From assembly GCA_020718965.1 (NCBI GenBank), contig DYRE01000005.1, positions 1 through 23,003 on the forward strand: a DNA stretch of 23,003 nucleotides, in the 5' to 3' direction. The position numbers and the translations under genes are program-made. This DNA is from Desulfomonile tiedjei (GTDB lineage: Bacteria; Desulfobacterota; Desulfomonilia; Desulfomonilales; Desulfomonilaceae). A model generated the notes under the pieces. The model saw only the letters and a program-made list of their open reading frames with translations, ran no database searches and was not told the origin of the DNA. Of this stretch, positions 15,635 to 23,003 are shown in pieces. Every line of letters begins with the position of its first letter. Position 1 is the first letter of the stretch.

Positions 15635-17386
15635 TTACTGTTTAGCTACTCTGCTGGATTTCAAAAAGTGACGTATCGCAGCTTTCTTTTTGGTCGTTGG
15701 GAGACTATCAAAGAAGTTGGAAATCTCCTTATCCGCAAGATGAAGCTGAAATTGACCATCATCTAGAGGTGTTACTTTGGGTTGGACGCTTCCGCAAGCC
15801 GACGCAATGAATTGACCAATCTCGGATGGTGAGATCGATTTTGCTTCACGCTTCACGAATTGAGGATCAGTATTCCAGGCTTCCAGAAATAAATCGTGAA
15901 AAAAGTCTGAGCCAATGCATGAATGAATCAGTATCTTGCGGATCTTGAGATGTCCGTCCCTAAATTCAAGGAGAGCCTGATCTTTATCCAACTGTGGTGG
16001 AGCTGAAGCCCTTAACAATTCAAATGAATCTATTTCAGCTATAGAGGCCAGTACATCCATGTCTTCCAAATCCAGAGAAATTCCCCCTAACGCTTCTTTG
16101 ATTTTTGGAATCAAATCTTTCAGAACAGGCGGCTCTAAAATCTCAATCAAATCTATTAGTTCAGTTCCAGAAAATTCCCCAAAAGATACATATTCAACAA
16201 ATTTGCTCTGATGAAGCCTAAAGTCATGAAAAAGCTTTATGATCTGGTCTGGCGTCAAGGCTTCCCAATGGAAACGACTTAATAAATTTGTCTTTTCCGC
16301 TTCAAACACTTGAGCCATTTTTTTTATCAGGTTCTCATATTCAAACTCGTCCATCTTGCCTGATTGCAATCCAATCTGGTCAAATTCATCGAAAGTGTCC
16401 GACAATATTGCCAAGCGAGTCCATCTCTTGAAAAACACCTGCGTCAATGGAGAATTGATAGTCTTCCAATCATGCGATATCGTTGAAACAAGTTTTTGAA
16501 CGGATCTTATAACTTCTTTAGCTAATAGTGAAGCTTCATCCTCTTGCAAGCCCTGTCCAAGTTCATGAATGACGTCAATTACAGTTGACTCGATCTCGAC
16601 AGGAAACGGATCCTCAGCAGAGAGCCAGTCTACGGATTCAACAAATGCTCTTATTTGATCTATTGTAACAACTACCGGATTTTCAGTCTCCAAAAATCCT
16701 GAAATCACAAGCGTATTGATCAGCGCCTCTCTTATAGAATCCACATCAGAGAGATTATCGGCATTTACAAGGTGAGATTTGTTAAGCATTTCAAACGGCA
16801 GAATCTCTCTCAATTTGAGAATAAACTGATAGCGTCTGAGTTCAGATTCGTAATACTCCAGAATAGTCAGAGATGTGAACATGTCGTCATCAAGTTTGAG
16901 AGATTCAATTGTGTGCAATTCAGATTCTGTGAATACGCTCATTTCTGAAAGGATTTGGCATGCTATATCGCTTAGGCATCGGTACTGTTCTTTGTCCACC
17001 AGGATCGGAACTCCATGATTCAAAAGAAGCTTCTTCCATTCATTTCTTAGATTTTCCGTTCTGGTATAGGCCAACCTGAAGAATTCGACAGGCGAAACAT
17101 CAGCAAGCAACCCAACTGCTTCATCAGGTTTTCCATTACTCTTGATCTCCAGACCCACACCTACCAGCCTGAGAACAGTTTGCTGAACTCTTGCCAATTC
17201 TTCCAACGAACGAAAGTCGATTTCCTTTTGAATTACATACTTGTTGGACATTGCAACGGAAATTCGCACAATTTCATCTGCCCGATCTCTGGTCAATATC
17301 CCATTTTGAACACCAAGTTCCACCACTCTTGCCAAAAAGGATTGATCATCTGGAATTACAAGACCATAGGTTTCAGTATGAGTCAT
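15635..17386 (-). CDS. Large protein of unknown function, coupled to efp (583 aa)
   Basis: Not recognised. The ATG at 17386 lies one base after the efp stop (TAG at 17390-17388), implying translational coupling; a TTG at 17428 inside efp would add 14 residues. The product is soluble-looking, acidic and almost entirely helical, with no signal peptide, membrane span or catalytic motif visible. Its N-terminal part contains SLEELARVQQTVLRLVGVGL and SPVEFFRLAYTRTENLRNEW; the centre has repeated acidic and leucine helices; the C-terminus is basic (TTKKKAAIRHFLKSSRVAKQ). Leu-rich helical repetition could indicate a scaffold. Position after pepP and efp suggests, by context only, a link to translation or protein turnover. 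Confidence 0.7.
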   Translation of the reverse strand: MTHTETYGLVIPDDQSFLARVVELGVQNGILTRDRADEIVRISVAMSNKYVIQKEIDFRSLEELARVQQTVLRLVGVGLEIKSNGKPDEAVGLLADVSPVEFFRLAYTRTENLRNEWKKLLLNHGVPILVDKEQYRCLSDIACQILSEMSVFTESELHTIESLKLDDDMFTSLTILEYYESELRRYQFILKLREILPFEMLNKSHLVNADNLSDVDSIREALINTLVISGFLETENPVVVTIDQIRAFVESVDWLSAEDPFPVEIESTVIDVIHELGQGLQEDEASLLAKEVIRSVQKLVSTISHDWKTINSPLTQVFFKRWTRLAILSDTFDEFDQIGLQSGKMDEFEYENLIKKMAQVFEAEKTNLLSRFHWEALTPDQIIKLFHDFRLHQSKFVEYVSFGEFSGTELIDLIEILEPPVLKDLIPKIKEALGGISLDLEDMDVLASIAEIDSFELLRASAPPQLDKDQALLEFRDGHLKIRKILIHSCIGSDFFHDLFLEAWNTDPQFVKREAKSISPSEIGQFIASACGSVQPKVTPLDDGQFQLHLADKEISNFFDSLPTTKKKAAIRHFLKSSRVAKQ

Positions 17387-17387
17387 G

Positions 17388-17948
17388 CTAGCGGACTCGT
17401 TCGATATATTTTCCCGTGCGGGTGTCAATTTTTAGGACATCTCCCTCGTTGATGAACAGGGGAACCTGTACAATCATTGCGGTTTCCAGGGTCGCCGGTT
17501 TTGTAGATCCAGCTGCGGTATCGCCTCGCACTCCCGGCTCAGTTGCAGTCACTGTCAATTCGACAAATATGGGAACTTCAACTCCGATGGGTTTACCGTT
17601 ATGAAAAAGGACTGTCACGTTGACATTCTCTTGAAGATAGTTTCTTGCGTCTCCCAAGTGCTCTTGAGTCAGAAAGAGTTGTTCAAAAGTTTCGCTGTCC
17701 ATGAAATGGAATTCATTTTCGCTCTCATACAGAAACTGCATCTGCTTTTCTTCAAGATCCGGTTTTTCAACTTTTTCACCAGATCTAAATGTCCTGTCTA
17801 TTACATTGCCCGAAATTAGGCTCTTGAGAGTGGTCCGAACAAAAGCTCCGCCCTTGCCAGGTTTTACATGCTGGAAGTCCACGATTATGAATGGCTCTCC
17901 GTTTATCTCAATTTTTAAACCTTTTCTGAATTCTGAAGTCGAATACAT
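17388..17948 (-). CDS. efp: Translation elongation factor P
   Basis: Ribosome-binding factor that relieves stalling at polyproline stretches. The 186-residue product has the three-domain length of bacterial EF-P (E. coli 188). It begins MYSTSEFRKGLKIEINGEPF, shows the modification loop HVKPGKGGAF with Lys32 at the tip, and ends with the OB-type block IDTRTGKYIERVR. Lysine at the tip is compatible with beta-lysylation-type or other modification or none; no epmA, epmB or earP gene is in the window. The start at 17948 is chosen by family length; an in-frame TTG at 17963 sits too close to its GAGG. It lies downstream of pepP and directly upstream of the 583-residue unknown. Confidence 0.96.
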   Translation of the reverse strand: MYSTSEFRKGLKIEINGEPFIIVDFQHVKPGKGGAFVRTTLKSLISGNVIDRTFRSGEKVEKPDLEEKQMQFLYESENEFHFMDSETFEQLFLTQEHLGDARNYLQENVNVTVLFHNGKPIGVEVPIFVELTVTATEPGVRGDTAAGSTKPATLETAMIVQVPLFINEGDVLKIDTRTGKYIERVR

Positions 17949-18013
17949 GTTGGCTATAAACAATCCTCACTTTCCTATCGATTTCCGTCAGAGCGGATAC
18001 TTAATTCCTATGT

Positions 18014-18028
18014 TTGTTTTTCAAACAA
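18014..18028. repeat. Small inverted repeat in the pepP-efp spacer
   Basis: TTGTTT (18014-18019) and AAACAA (18023-18028) form a 6-bp stem with a 3-base loop about 65 bases upstream of the efp start. It is AT-rich and weak; it could be an operator half or chance. Confidence 0.3.
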
Positions 18029-18120
18029 CCTACCATTCTGAAACTCTTCGGACGCAAAATAAAATTCTAGTGTTGTTTTCAATAATGGCTACAACCTATT
18101 GAAACTGATCTACAAAAACT

Positions 18121-19203
18121 TCAGTCTACTGAAATTAGTCCTTTGGAAACTTTAGATAGAATTTCCGGACCAGAGGCCGTGAGATGTACTAGACTTTCGA
18201 GCCTAACGCCTCCAAACCCCTCCACATATATACCCGGCTCTATAGTAAAAACCATCCCTTCCTCAAGGATGGTCTTGCTTCTGGGTGACAGATAGGGAGC
18301 TTCATGAACCTCTAAGCCAACCCCATGTCCTAGACTATGTAGGAAATATTGACCGTAACCAGCCTCTGCGATCGTTTTACGGGCAACCGCATCGACATCA
18401 CAGCACCTAATTCCCGCCTCAAGGCAATCTAAGGCTCTCTGATGAGCGTCATAGACTACTTGATGGATTTTTTTCTGTTGGGAACTCGGGGCTCCGACAA
18501 CTAAAGTCACAGTCTCATCGCTGCAGTAATTTGAAAACATACACCCAAAATCCACTATTAAAAGTTCGCCCAATTGAACTCTTTTTTCTGTGGGCATTCC
18601 ATGTGGCAAGGCGCTTCGGCTCCCTGAGGCCACAATTGTTTCAAATGATTCTCCCGAGGCGCCCCTTTTTTTAAAAAGGAATTCCAGACGTCCAGCAATC
18701 TCAATCTCGGTAAAACCTGAGAGACTCGTCTCTAACAGATCACTACAGGCTGAAGAAGCGATGTTTGCCGCGCAAACTATCTTTTCAATCTCGCTTCTGT
18801 CTTTCCTGATTCTTAAGCTGTCCAGGTTTCGCCTGTCGAAGGAAACCAATTCTATATCTCTGCAAGATCTCTGTAACGCTGACACAAGATTGAAGCTGAT
18901 TCTGTTCCCTTCAAGTCCAAGTCGCTTTATATTTTTTCTAAGAAGCAGATTCGAGATTGACCTAATTTTATCTCGCGTGACATGTACCTGAAAATCTTTA
19001 CACTCTTCCTTCGACTGGAGTTTGTAGCGTCCATCGGTAAAAAGTCTCAATTCTGACATGGTGATCAGAATCGTAGCGTCAGAACCCGAAAAACCTGATA
19101 TGTATCTAAGATTGAATGAGCGAGTGACCTCGGAAGTATTGAACAATACTCCATCAAGACCAAACTTGGCTATTCTCTCCCTTATTACGGTTATGGGGTT
19201 CAT
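18121..19203 (-). CDS. pepP: Xaa-Pro aminopeptidase / M24 metallopeptidase
   Basis: Cleaves the N-terminal residue from peptides with proline in second position. The 360-residue protein has the creatinase-type N-terminal domain (1-130) and the pita-bread M24 domain with its five metal ligands visible: Asp in LIVDFGCMFSNYCSDETVTL (two Asp), His in HSLGHGVGLEVHEAP, Glu in FTIEPGIYVEG and Glu in GVRLESLVHLT. The ATG at 19203 is chosen, with AAAGG about 11 bases upstream; the TTG at 19233 would add ten residues. Placement just before efp is a recurring arrangement in bacteria. A 172-base gap separates it from efp, so efp may also have its own promoter. The symbol is by family; the exact paralogue is uncertain. 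Confidence 0.9.
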   Translation of the reverse strand: MNPITVIRERIAKFGLDGVLFNTSEVTRSFNLRYISGFSGSDATILITMSELRLFTDGRYKLQSKEECKDFQVHVTRDKIRSISNLLLRKNIKRLGLEGNRISFNLVSALQRSCRDIELVSFDRRNLDSLRIRKDRSEIEKIVCAANIASSACSDLLETSLSGFTEIEIAGRLEFLFKKRGASGESFETIVASGSRSALPHGMPTEKRVQLGELLIVDFGCMFSNYCSDETVTLVVGAPSSQQKKIHQVVYDAHQRALDCLEAGIRCCDVDAVARKTIAEAGYGQYFLHSLGHGVGLEVHEAPYLSPRSKTILEEGMVFTIEPGIYVEGFGGVRLESLVHLTASGPEILSKVSKGLISVD

Positions 19204-19271
19204 GAAACAATTAACCTTTTTCAAACAATTCAATAGAGGGGACGAATTTTATCTCTCTGGTCGTAACAACA

Positions 19272-19319
19272 AAAAAGCCTCGACAGTCGGCCTAACTCCT
19301 GACCATGCCAAGGCTTTTT
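19272..19319 (-). terminator. Intrinsic terminator after atpC
   Basis: AAAAAGCCT (19272-19280) and AGGCTTTTT (19311-19319) are perfect 9-base arms. Read on the minus strand, the stem follows the atpC stop by 23 bases and runs into TTTTTTGTTGTT. The 30-base loop is long, but can fold further through GC-rich segments. It separates the ATP synthase operon from pepP. Confidence 0.7.
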
Positions 19320-19342
19320 CGGCGAGTTTGCGTATTTAAATG

Positions 19343-19756
19343 TCAATTGCCTCCGGCAAGTGAAATTTTTGCTTTGACTACCTTAACTCTGTTCAGGATC
19401 CTCTCATACTCAGCTGAATTTTCCAGCGCGTTAATCTCCAGAAGTTGCCTTTCGAGCATCACAAGTTCCTCAGATGCCTCATTTTTGTCTATGGAATCAA
19501 CTGAATGAGCTTCCTCAACCAAAACAGTAACTGTATCCTTCAATACTTCACAGAATCCTGCTCCAACGACATATTTCACAAACCGGTCTGACTCAAGGTA
19601 AGAAAAGATGCCAGGTTTGATAAAAGTCAACATCGGGGTATGTCCAATCAAAACTCCAAATTCACCCATCACACCTGGCGCAATAACTCCATCGACCATC
19701 CTGTCTAATACAATACCACGTGGAGTTACCAGTTCAACTTTGAATTTTTCAGCCAT
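19343..19756 (-). CDS. atpC: ATP synthase F1 epsilon subunit
   Basis: Part of the central stalk of F1F0 ATP synthase, and an inhibitor of ATP hydrolysis in many bacteria. The 137-residue length is typical. The N-terminal beta-sandwich begins FKVELVTPRGIVLDRMVDGV and includes APGVMGEFGVLIGHTPML; the C-terminal helical hairpin spans about 90-135. AGGAG lies 5 bases upstream of the ATG, and the gap to atpD is 13 bases. Last gene of the operon, followed by a terminator. Confidence 0.95.
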   Translation of the reverse strand: MAEKFKVELVTPRGIVLDRMVDGVIAPGVMGEFGVLIGHTPMLTFIKPGIFSYLESDRFVKYVVGAGFCEVLKDTVTVLVEEAHSVDSIDKNEASEELVMLERQLLEINALENSAEYERILNRVKVVKAKISLAGGN

Positions 19757-19769
19757 GAACTACTCCTGA

Positions 19770-21215
19770 TCACGCCGTGGCGCTCGCCAGTTTCTCAGCC
19801 TTGACTCGAACCTCACTTAAATCACCTACCATGTAGAACGCCTGTTCCGGAAGGTCATCGCATTTACCTTCAACGATTTCTTTAAATCCCGCAACGGTAT
19901 CGGCAATCTTTACATACTTGCCCGGCGTTCCGGTAAATTCCTGGGCAACGAAGAATGGTTGAGACAGGAACCGTTGAATCTTTCTGGCTCTGGTCACAAC
20001 CAGTTTATCCTCCTCGGATAGTTCGTCCATACCCAAGATTGCAATAATATCCTGAAGATCCTTGTACCTTTGAAGGACTAACTGAATCTGCCGCGTGACA
20101 TTGTAATGCTCTTCTCCTAAGACCCTAGGATCCAAGATCCGTGAAGTAGAGTCTAGAGGATCAACGGCCGGGTATATTCCCAACTCAGCCACCTGCCGGG
20201 AAAGAACCACGGTTCCATCCAAGTGAGCAAAAGTAGTAGCTGGAGCCGGGTCCGTCAAATCGTCAGCCGGCACGTAAATACACTCGACCGCTGTAATTGA
20301 GCCGTTTCTGGTCGAACATATTCGTTCCTGCAACTCGCCCATATCGGTTCCAAGAGTTGGCTGGTAGCCGACGGCGGAGGGCATTCGCCCGAGAAGCGCG
20401 GAGACCTCTGAACCAGCCTGAGTGAATCGGAAGATGTTATCAATGAAAAGCATAACATCAATTCCCTGCTCGTCACGGAAATATTCGGCTACGGTAAGAG
20501 CAGTCAACGCCACTCGAGCTCTAGCCCCAGGGGGTTCATTCATCTGACCGTAAATCAACGCGGCGCGATCAAGGACTCTTTCTCCCTCGGGTTTCTTTTG
20601 ACCGGGAAGCACCCCGCCCATTTCAAGGTAAAGGTCATTCCCTTCACGAGACCTTTCGCCGACTCCCGCAAACACAGAGGTTCCACCAAACTGCTTGGCG
20701 ATGTTGTTAATAATCTCCATCATGAAGACGGTCTTCCCAACGCCTGCGCCCCCAAAGAATCCTATCTTTCCACCCCTCATGAACGGAGCGATAAGGTCAA
20801 CAACCTTGATTCCCGTCTCCTGAATAGAAATCTGTGTAATTTGTTCATCGAACGAAGGGGCAGGACGGTGAATAGGTCTCATGGCTTCGGCGCTAACGGG
20901 ACCACCTTCATCGACGGGTCGACCGACCACATTAATAATCCTCCCAAGGACCGACTTGCCAACGGGAACTTGAATCGGAGAGCCTGTGTCTTTCACCGGC
21001 ATTCCTCGCACAAGACCATCCGTCAAATCCATCGCAATGGTTCGCACAGTATTATCCCCAAGATGTTGAGCCACCTCAACAACCAGGTTATCCGGCTCAC
21101 TGTTAATCGCAGGATTTGAAATCAGTAAGGCGTTATAAATCGCCGGAAGCTGATTCTCCGGAAATTCGACATCAACGACGGGGCCGATTACTTGAACGAT
21201 TTTCCCTACACTCAT
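19770..21215 (-). CDS. atpD: ATP synthase F1 beta subunit
   Basis: Catalytic subunit of F1. With the start at 21215 it has 481 residues. Walker A GGAGVGKT (155-162), catalytic Glu187 in GERSREGNDLY, Walker B VMLFID (254-259), the adenine/phosphate block VPADDLTDPAPATTFAHLD, and DELSEED near the C-terminus, which contacts the stalk, are all intact. GGAGGAAA lies about 6 bases before this ATG; the frame extends eight codons further to 21239, but that start is not supported. It lies 65 bases after atpG. Confidence 0.98.
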   Translation of the reverse strand: MSVGKIVQVIGPVVDVEFPENQLPAIYNALLISNPAINSEPDNLVVEVAQHLGDNTVRTIAMDLTDGLVRGMPVKDTGSPIQVPVGKSVLGRIINVVGRPVDEGGPVSAEAMRPIHRPAPSFDEQITQISIQETGIKVVDLIAPFMRGGKIGFFGGAGVGKTVFMMEIINNIAKQFGGTSVFAGVGERSREGNDLYLEMGGVLPGQKKPEGERVLDRAALIYGQMNEPPGARARVALTALTVAEYFRDEQGIDVMLFIDNIFRFTQAGSEVSALLGRMPSAVGYQPTLGTDMGELQERICSTRNGSITAVECIYVPADDLTDPAPATTFAHLDGTVVLSRQVAELGIYPAVDPLDSTSRILDPRVLGEEHYNVTRQIQLVLQRYKDLQDIIAILGMDELSEEDKLVVTRARKIQRFLSQPFFVAQEFTGTPGKYVKIADTVAGFKEIVEGKCDDLPEQAFYMVGDLSEVRVKAEKLASATA

Positions 21216-21280
21216 TTTAGGATTTCCTCCTGAAACCATCTTCCTGATCTTTTTGAAACTTTGTATTGGAGAGACTACGG

Positions 21281-22138
21281 CTAACCTTTGAGCGCTTCGG
21301 CCCCGCCGACGATCTCCATCAACTCTGTTGTAATAGATTCCTGACGCTTTCGGTTCAGCTTTAACGTCAGTTTGTTAATCATCTCACCTGCGTTGGTAGT
21401 CGCAGCCTCCATCGCAGACATCCTAGCTCCGTGCTCACTCGCAACTGAATCTAGTAACCCTGTGAAAACTTGAACTTGCACATATTTAGGAAGAAGCTCT
21501 TCAAGTAACTCTTCCTCCGATGGTTCGTACAAATAAGCTTGCCGGGGCTTAGAACCTTCCTCATCAGGAACGATAGGCAGAAGTTTGCGAAGCGTAATTA
21601 CCTGGGTAACCGCTGATCGAAAACTGTTGTATACCACGTAGACTTCCTGATATTCACCGGCTAGAAACTTCTCAGTGACAGTGGAAACAATTTGTCCGGC
21701 CAAGTCATAGCTTATGGTATTCATCACATTGTTAAATTTTTCGACTATCGTAACCTGGCGCCTGCGGAAGTAGTCATTACCTTTACGCCCTACCGTTAAC
21801 AAATCAACCTGGACACTTTTCGCCTTCATTTCTTTTATGAAAGCCTCAGCTCGACGCTGGAGATTGGTATTGAATGCTCCACATAACCCGCGTTCAGCAG
21901 TCACCAATATCAGAAGAGCCTTTTGAGGCGGACGAGACTCAAGCATTTGATGAGCGTGGGTCCTCGCGGCCAAGGACATCATCACTTCACGCATTTTCTC
22001 AGAGAAGGGCCTGCCGGCTTTGATCGCCTCCTCAGCCCTACGCAGCTTGGCCGCCGCCACCATTTTCATGGCTTTGGTAATCTTCTGAGTATTCTTAACG
22101 CTGGCTATGCGTTTACGAATGTCTCGTAGACTTGCCAT
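21281..22138 (-). CDS. atpG: ATP synthase F1 gamma subunit
   Basis: Central rotor shaft linking the c-ring to the catalytic hexamer. The 285-residue product has the canonical N-terminal coiled-coil helix (MASLRDIRKRIASVKNTQKI, then TKAMKMVAAAKLRRAE), the Rossmann-like middle with TAERGLCGAFNTN, and the C-terminal helix with SAMEAATTNAGEMINKLTL and RKRQESITTELMEIVGGAEA. Length is normal. GAGG lies about 6 bases before the ATG. It sits between atpA and atpD in the standard order. Confidence 0.97.
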   Translation of the reverse strand: MASLRDIRKRIASVKNTQKITKAMKMVAAAKLRRAEEAIKAGRPFSEKMREVMMSLAARTHAHQMLESRPPQKALLILVTAERGLCGAFNTNLQRRAEAFIKEMKAKSVQVDLLTVGRKGNDYFRRRQVTIVEKFNNVMNTISYDLAGQIVSTVTEKFLAGEYQEVYVVYNSFRSAVTQVITLRKLLPIVPDEEGSKPRQAYLYEPSEEELLEELLPKYVQVQVFTGLLDSVASEHGARMSAMEAATTNAGEMINKLTLKLNRKRQESITTELMEIVGGAEALKG

Positions 22139-22201
22139 TTCGACCTCATTCCTTGCGGACTAAATCCGGATGTCAAACCAAATTAGGCATTTTCCCACAG
22201 G

Positions 22202-23003
22202 CTAAACAAGAGACACAGACGGAGGATTGAACACTGCCTTGAACTCATCCAATATCTTCTTCATTTTTGATTCGAGTTCTGCAGATATGATCTTCTTTTC
22301 TCTTATTTCTGTCAAAATATCCGGATAGCTGTTTTCAATAAAGCTTAAGTACTGTCTCTCATATTCCGTCAACACTCTTACGTCGTATTCATCCACAAAC
22401 CCATTGGTGGCTGCGAAAATGACAGCTATCTGCTTCTCAGCAGCCATTGGTTCATACTGGGGCTGCTTGAGTATTTCAACCAATCTTGTTCCTCTGGCCA
22501 ACTGAGCCTGTGTGACTTTGTCCAAATCTGATCCAAATTGAGCAAAGGCTTCAAGTTCCCTGAACTGAGCCAAGTCGAGGCGCAATGTTCCTGCGACCTG
22601 TTTCATGGCCTTGATCTGAGCATTACCCCCAACTCGAGATACGCTCAAGCCAACGTTAATAGCGGGTCGAACACCGGAGTAGAAAAGGTCAGTCGACAGA
22701 AAGATCTGGCCGTCGGTAATCGAGATAACATTAGTGGGAATATAGGCAGAAACGTCACCCGCCTGAGTCTCGATAATGGGCAGAGCGGTAAGACTGCCTC
22801 CTCCATCAATGGTGTTGAGCTTTGCCGCTCTCTCGAGAAGTCTGGAGTGAAGATAGAAAACGTCACCCGGATAGGCTTCACGTCCGGGGGGCCTTCGAAG
22901 CAACAAAGACAACTGACGATAAGCGACTGCCTGTTTGGAAAGGTCATCGTATATAATCAGCGAATGCTGCCCATGGTCTCGATAATATTCACCCATTGTT
23001 ACC
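22202..23003 (-). CDS. atpA: ATP synthase F1 alpha subunit, 5' part outside the window
   Basis: The C-terminal half, about 266 residues of roughly 500, is present; the frame runs off the window edge, so the ATG near 22996 is internal. Recognisable blocks: MGEYYRDHGQHSLIIYDDLS, LLLRRPPGREAYPGDVFYLH and the arginine-finger region NVGLSVSRVGG, then the helical C-terminal domain ending FNPPSVSLV. The Walker A part is not visible. It is the first F1 gene seen here; atpH and atpF would be expected upstream, outside the window. Confidence 0.97.
   Translation of the reverse strand, partial: VTMGEYYRDHGQHSLIIYDDLSKQAVAYRQLSLLLRRPPGREAYPGDVFYLHSRLLERAAKLNTIDGGGSLTALPIIETQAGDVSAYIPTNVISITDGQIFLSTDLFYSGVRPAINVGLSVSRVGGNAQIKAMKQVAGTLRLDLAQFRELEAFAQFGSDLDKVTQAQLARGTRLVEILKQPQYEPMAAEKQIAVIFAATNGFVDEYDVRVLTEYERQYLSFIENSYPDILTEIREKKIISAELESKMKKILDEFKAVFNPPSVSLV

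Noticed and set aside
20598..21119. 173-codon plus-strand frame inside atpD
   Set aside because: Antisense shadow of a highly conserved atpD sequence.
1..23003. Mobile elements, CRISPR, toxin-antitoxin or defence systems
   Set aside because: No transposase, integrase, repeat-spacer array, or recognisable defence or toxin gene seen on either strand.

Overview
The window looks like chromosomal core DNA of a Gram-negative anaerobe, most likely a deltaproteobacterium (Desulfobacterota). This rests on gene content rather than any rRNA: a lipid A-type acyltransferase, an ADP-forming acyl-CoA synthetase beta subunit, PAS-rich sensor kinase, TPR proteins, and an F1 ATPase cluster in the order alpha-gamma-beta-epsilon. 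Base composition is moderate to AT-rich. There are no transposases, phage genes, CRISPR arrays, tRNAs or rRNAs. Species cannot be named from this.

Left part (1-4800): the window opens in the 3' end of a TIGR01777-type SDR epimerase whose reading frame is broken. Then, on the minus strand, a five-TPR lipoprotein and a PAS/PAS histidine kinase without a partner regulator form a pair. A plus-strand LpxL/HtrB-type acyltransferase follows, converging with a small secreted lysine-rich protein of unknown role that has a near-consensus promoter.

Middle (4813-10509): a plus-strand run of valS, a single-domain birA, a polytopic membrane protein, a DUF2065 protein and queA, probably one transcript. It is followed by about 620 bases of AT-rich, mostly empty DNA. 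An isolated ATP-grasp subunit of ADP-forming acyl-CoA synthetase lies on the minus strand (11128-11799), divergent from a basic 246-residue protein of unknown function.

Next (12984-15607): a gene-free stretch with two GC-rich hairpins lies just upstream of prmC. prmC abuts a TTG-started Rossmann protein carrying two cysteine clusters, then comes a cytoplasmic protein made of five exact 34-residue TPRs.

Right part (15635-23003), all minus strand: the F1 part of ATP synthase (atpA, cut by the window edge, then atpG, atpD, atpC) ends at a hairpin with a T-run. Downstream of it are an Xaa-Pro peptidase, efp, and a 583-residue protein of unknown family that begins one base after the efp stop codon.

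Most genes are housekeeping (translation and termination-factor modification, tRNA queuosine, biotin transfer, ATP synthesis). The best candidates for undescribed biology are the unknown protein coupled to efp, the cysteine-rich Rossmann protein coupled to prmC, the hairpins upstream of prmC, and the secreted Lys-rich protein.
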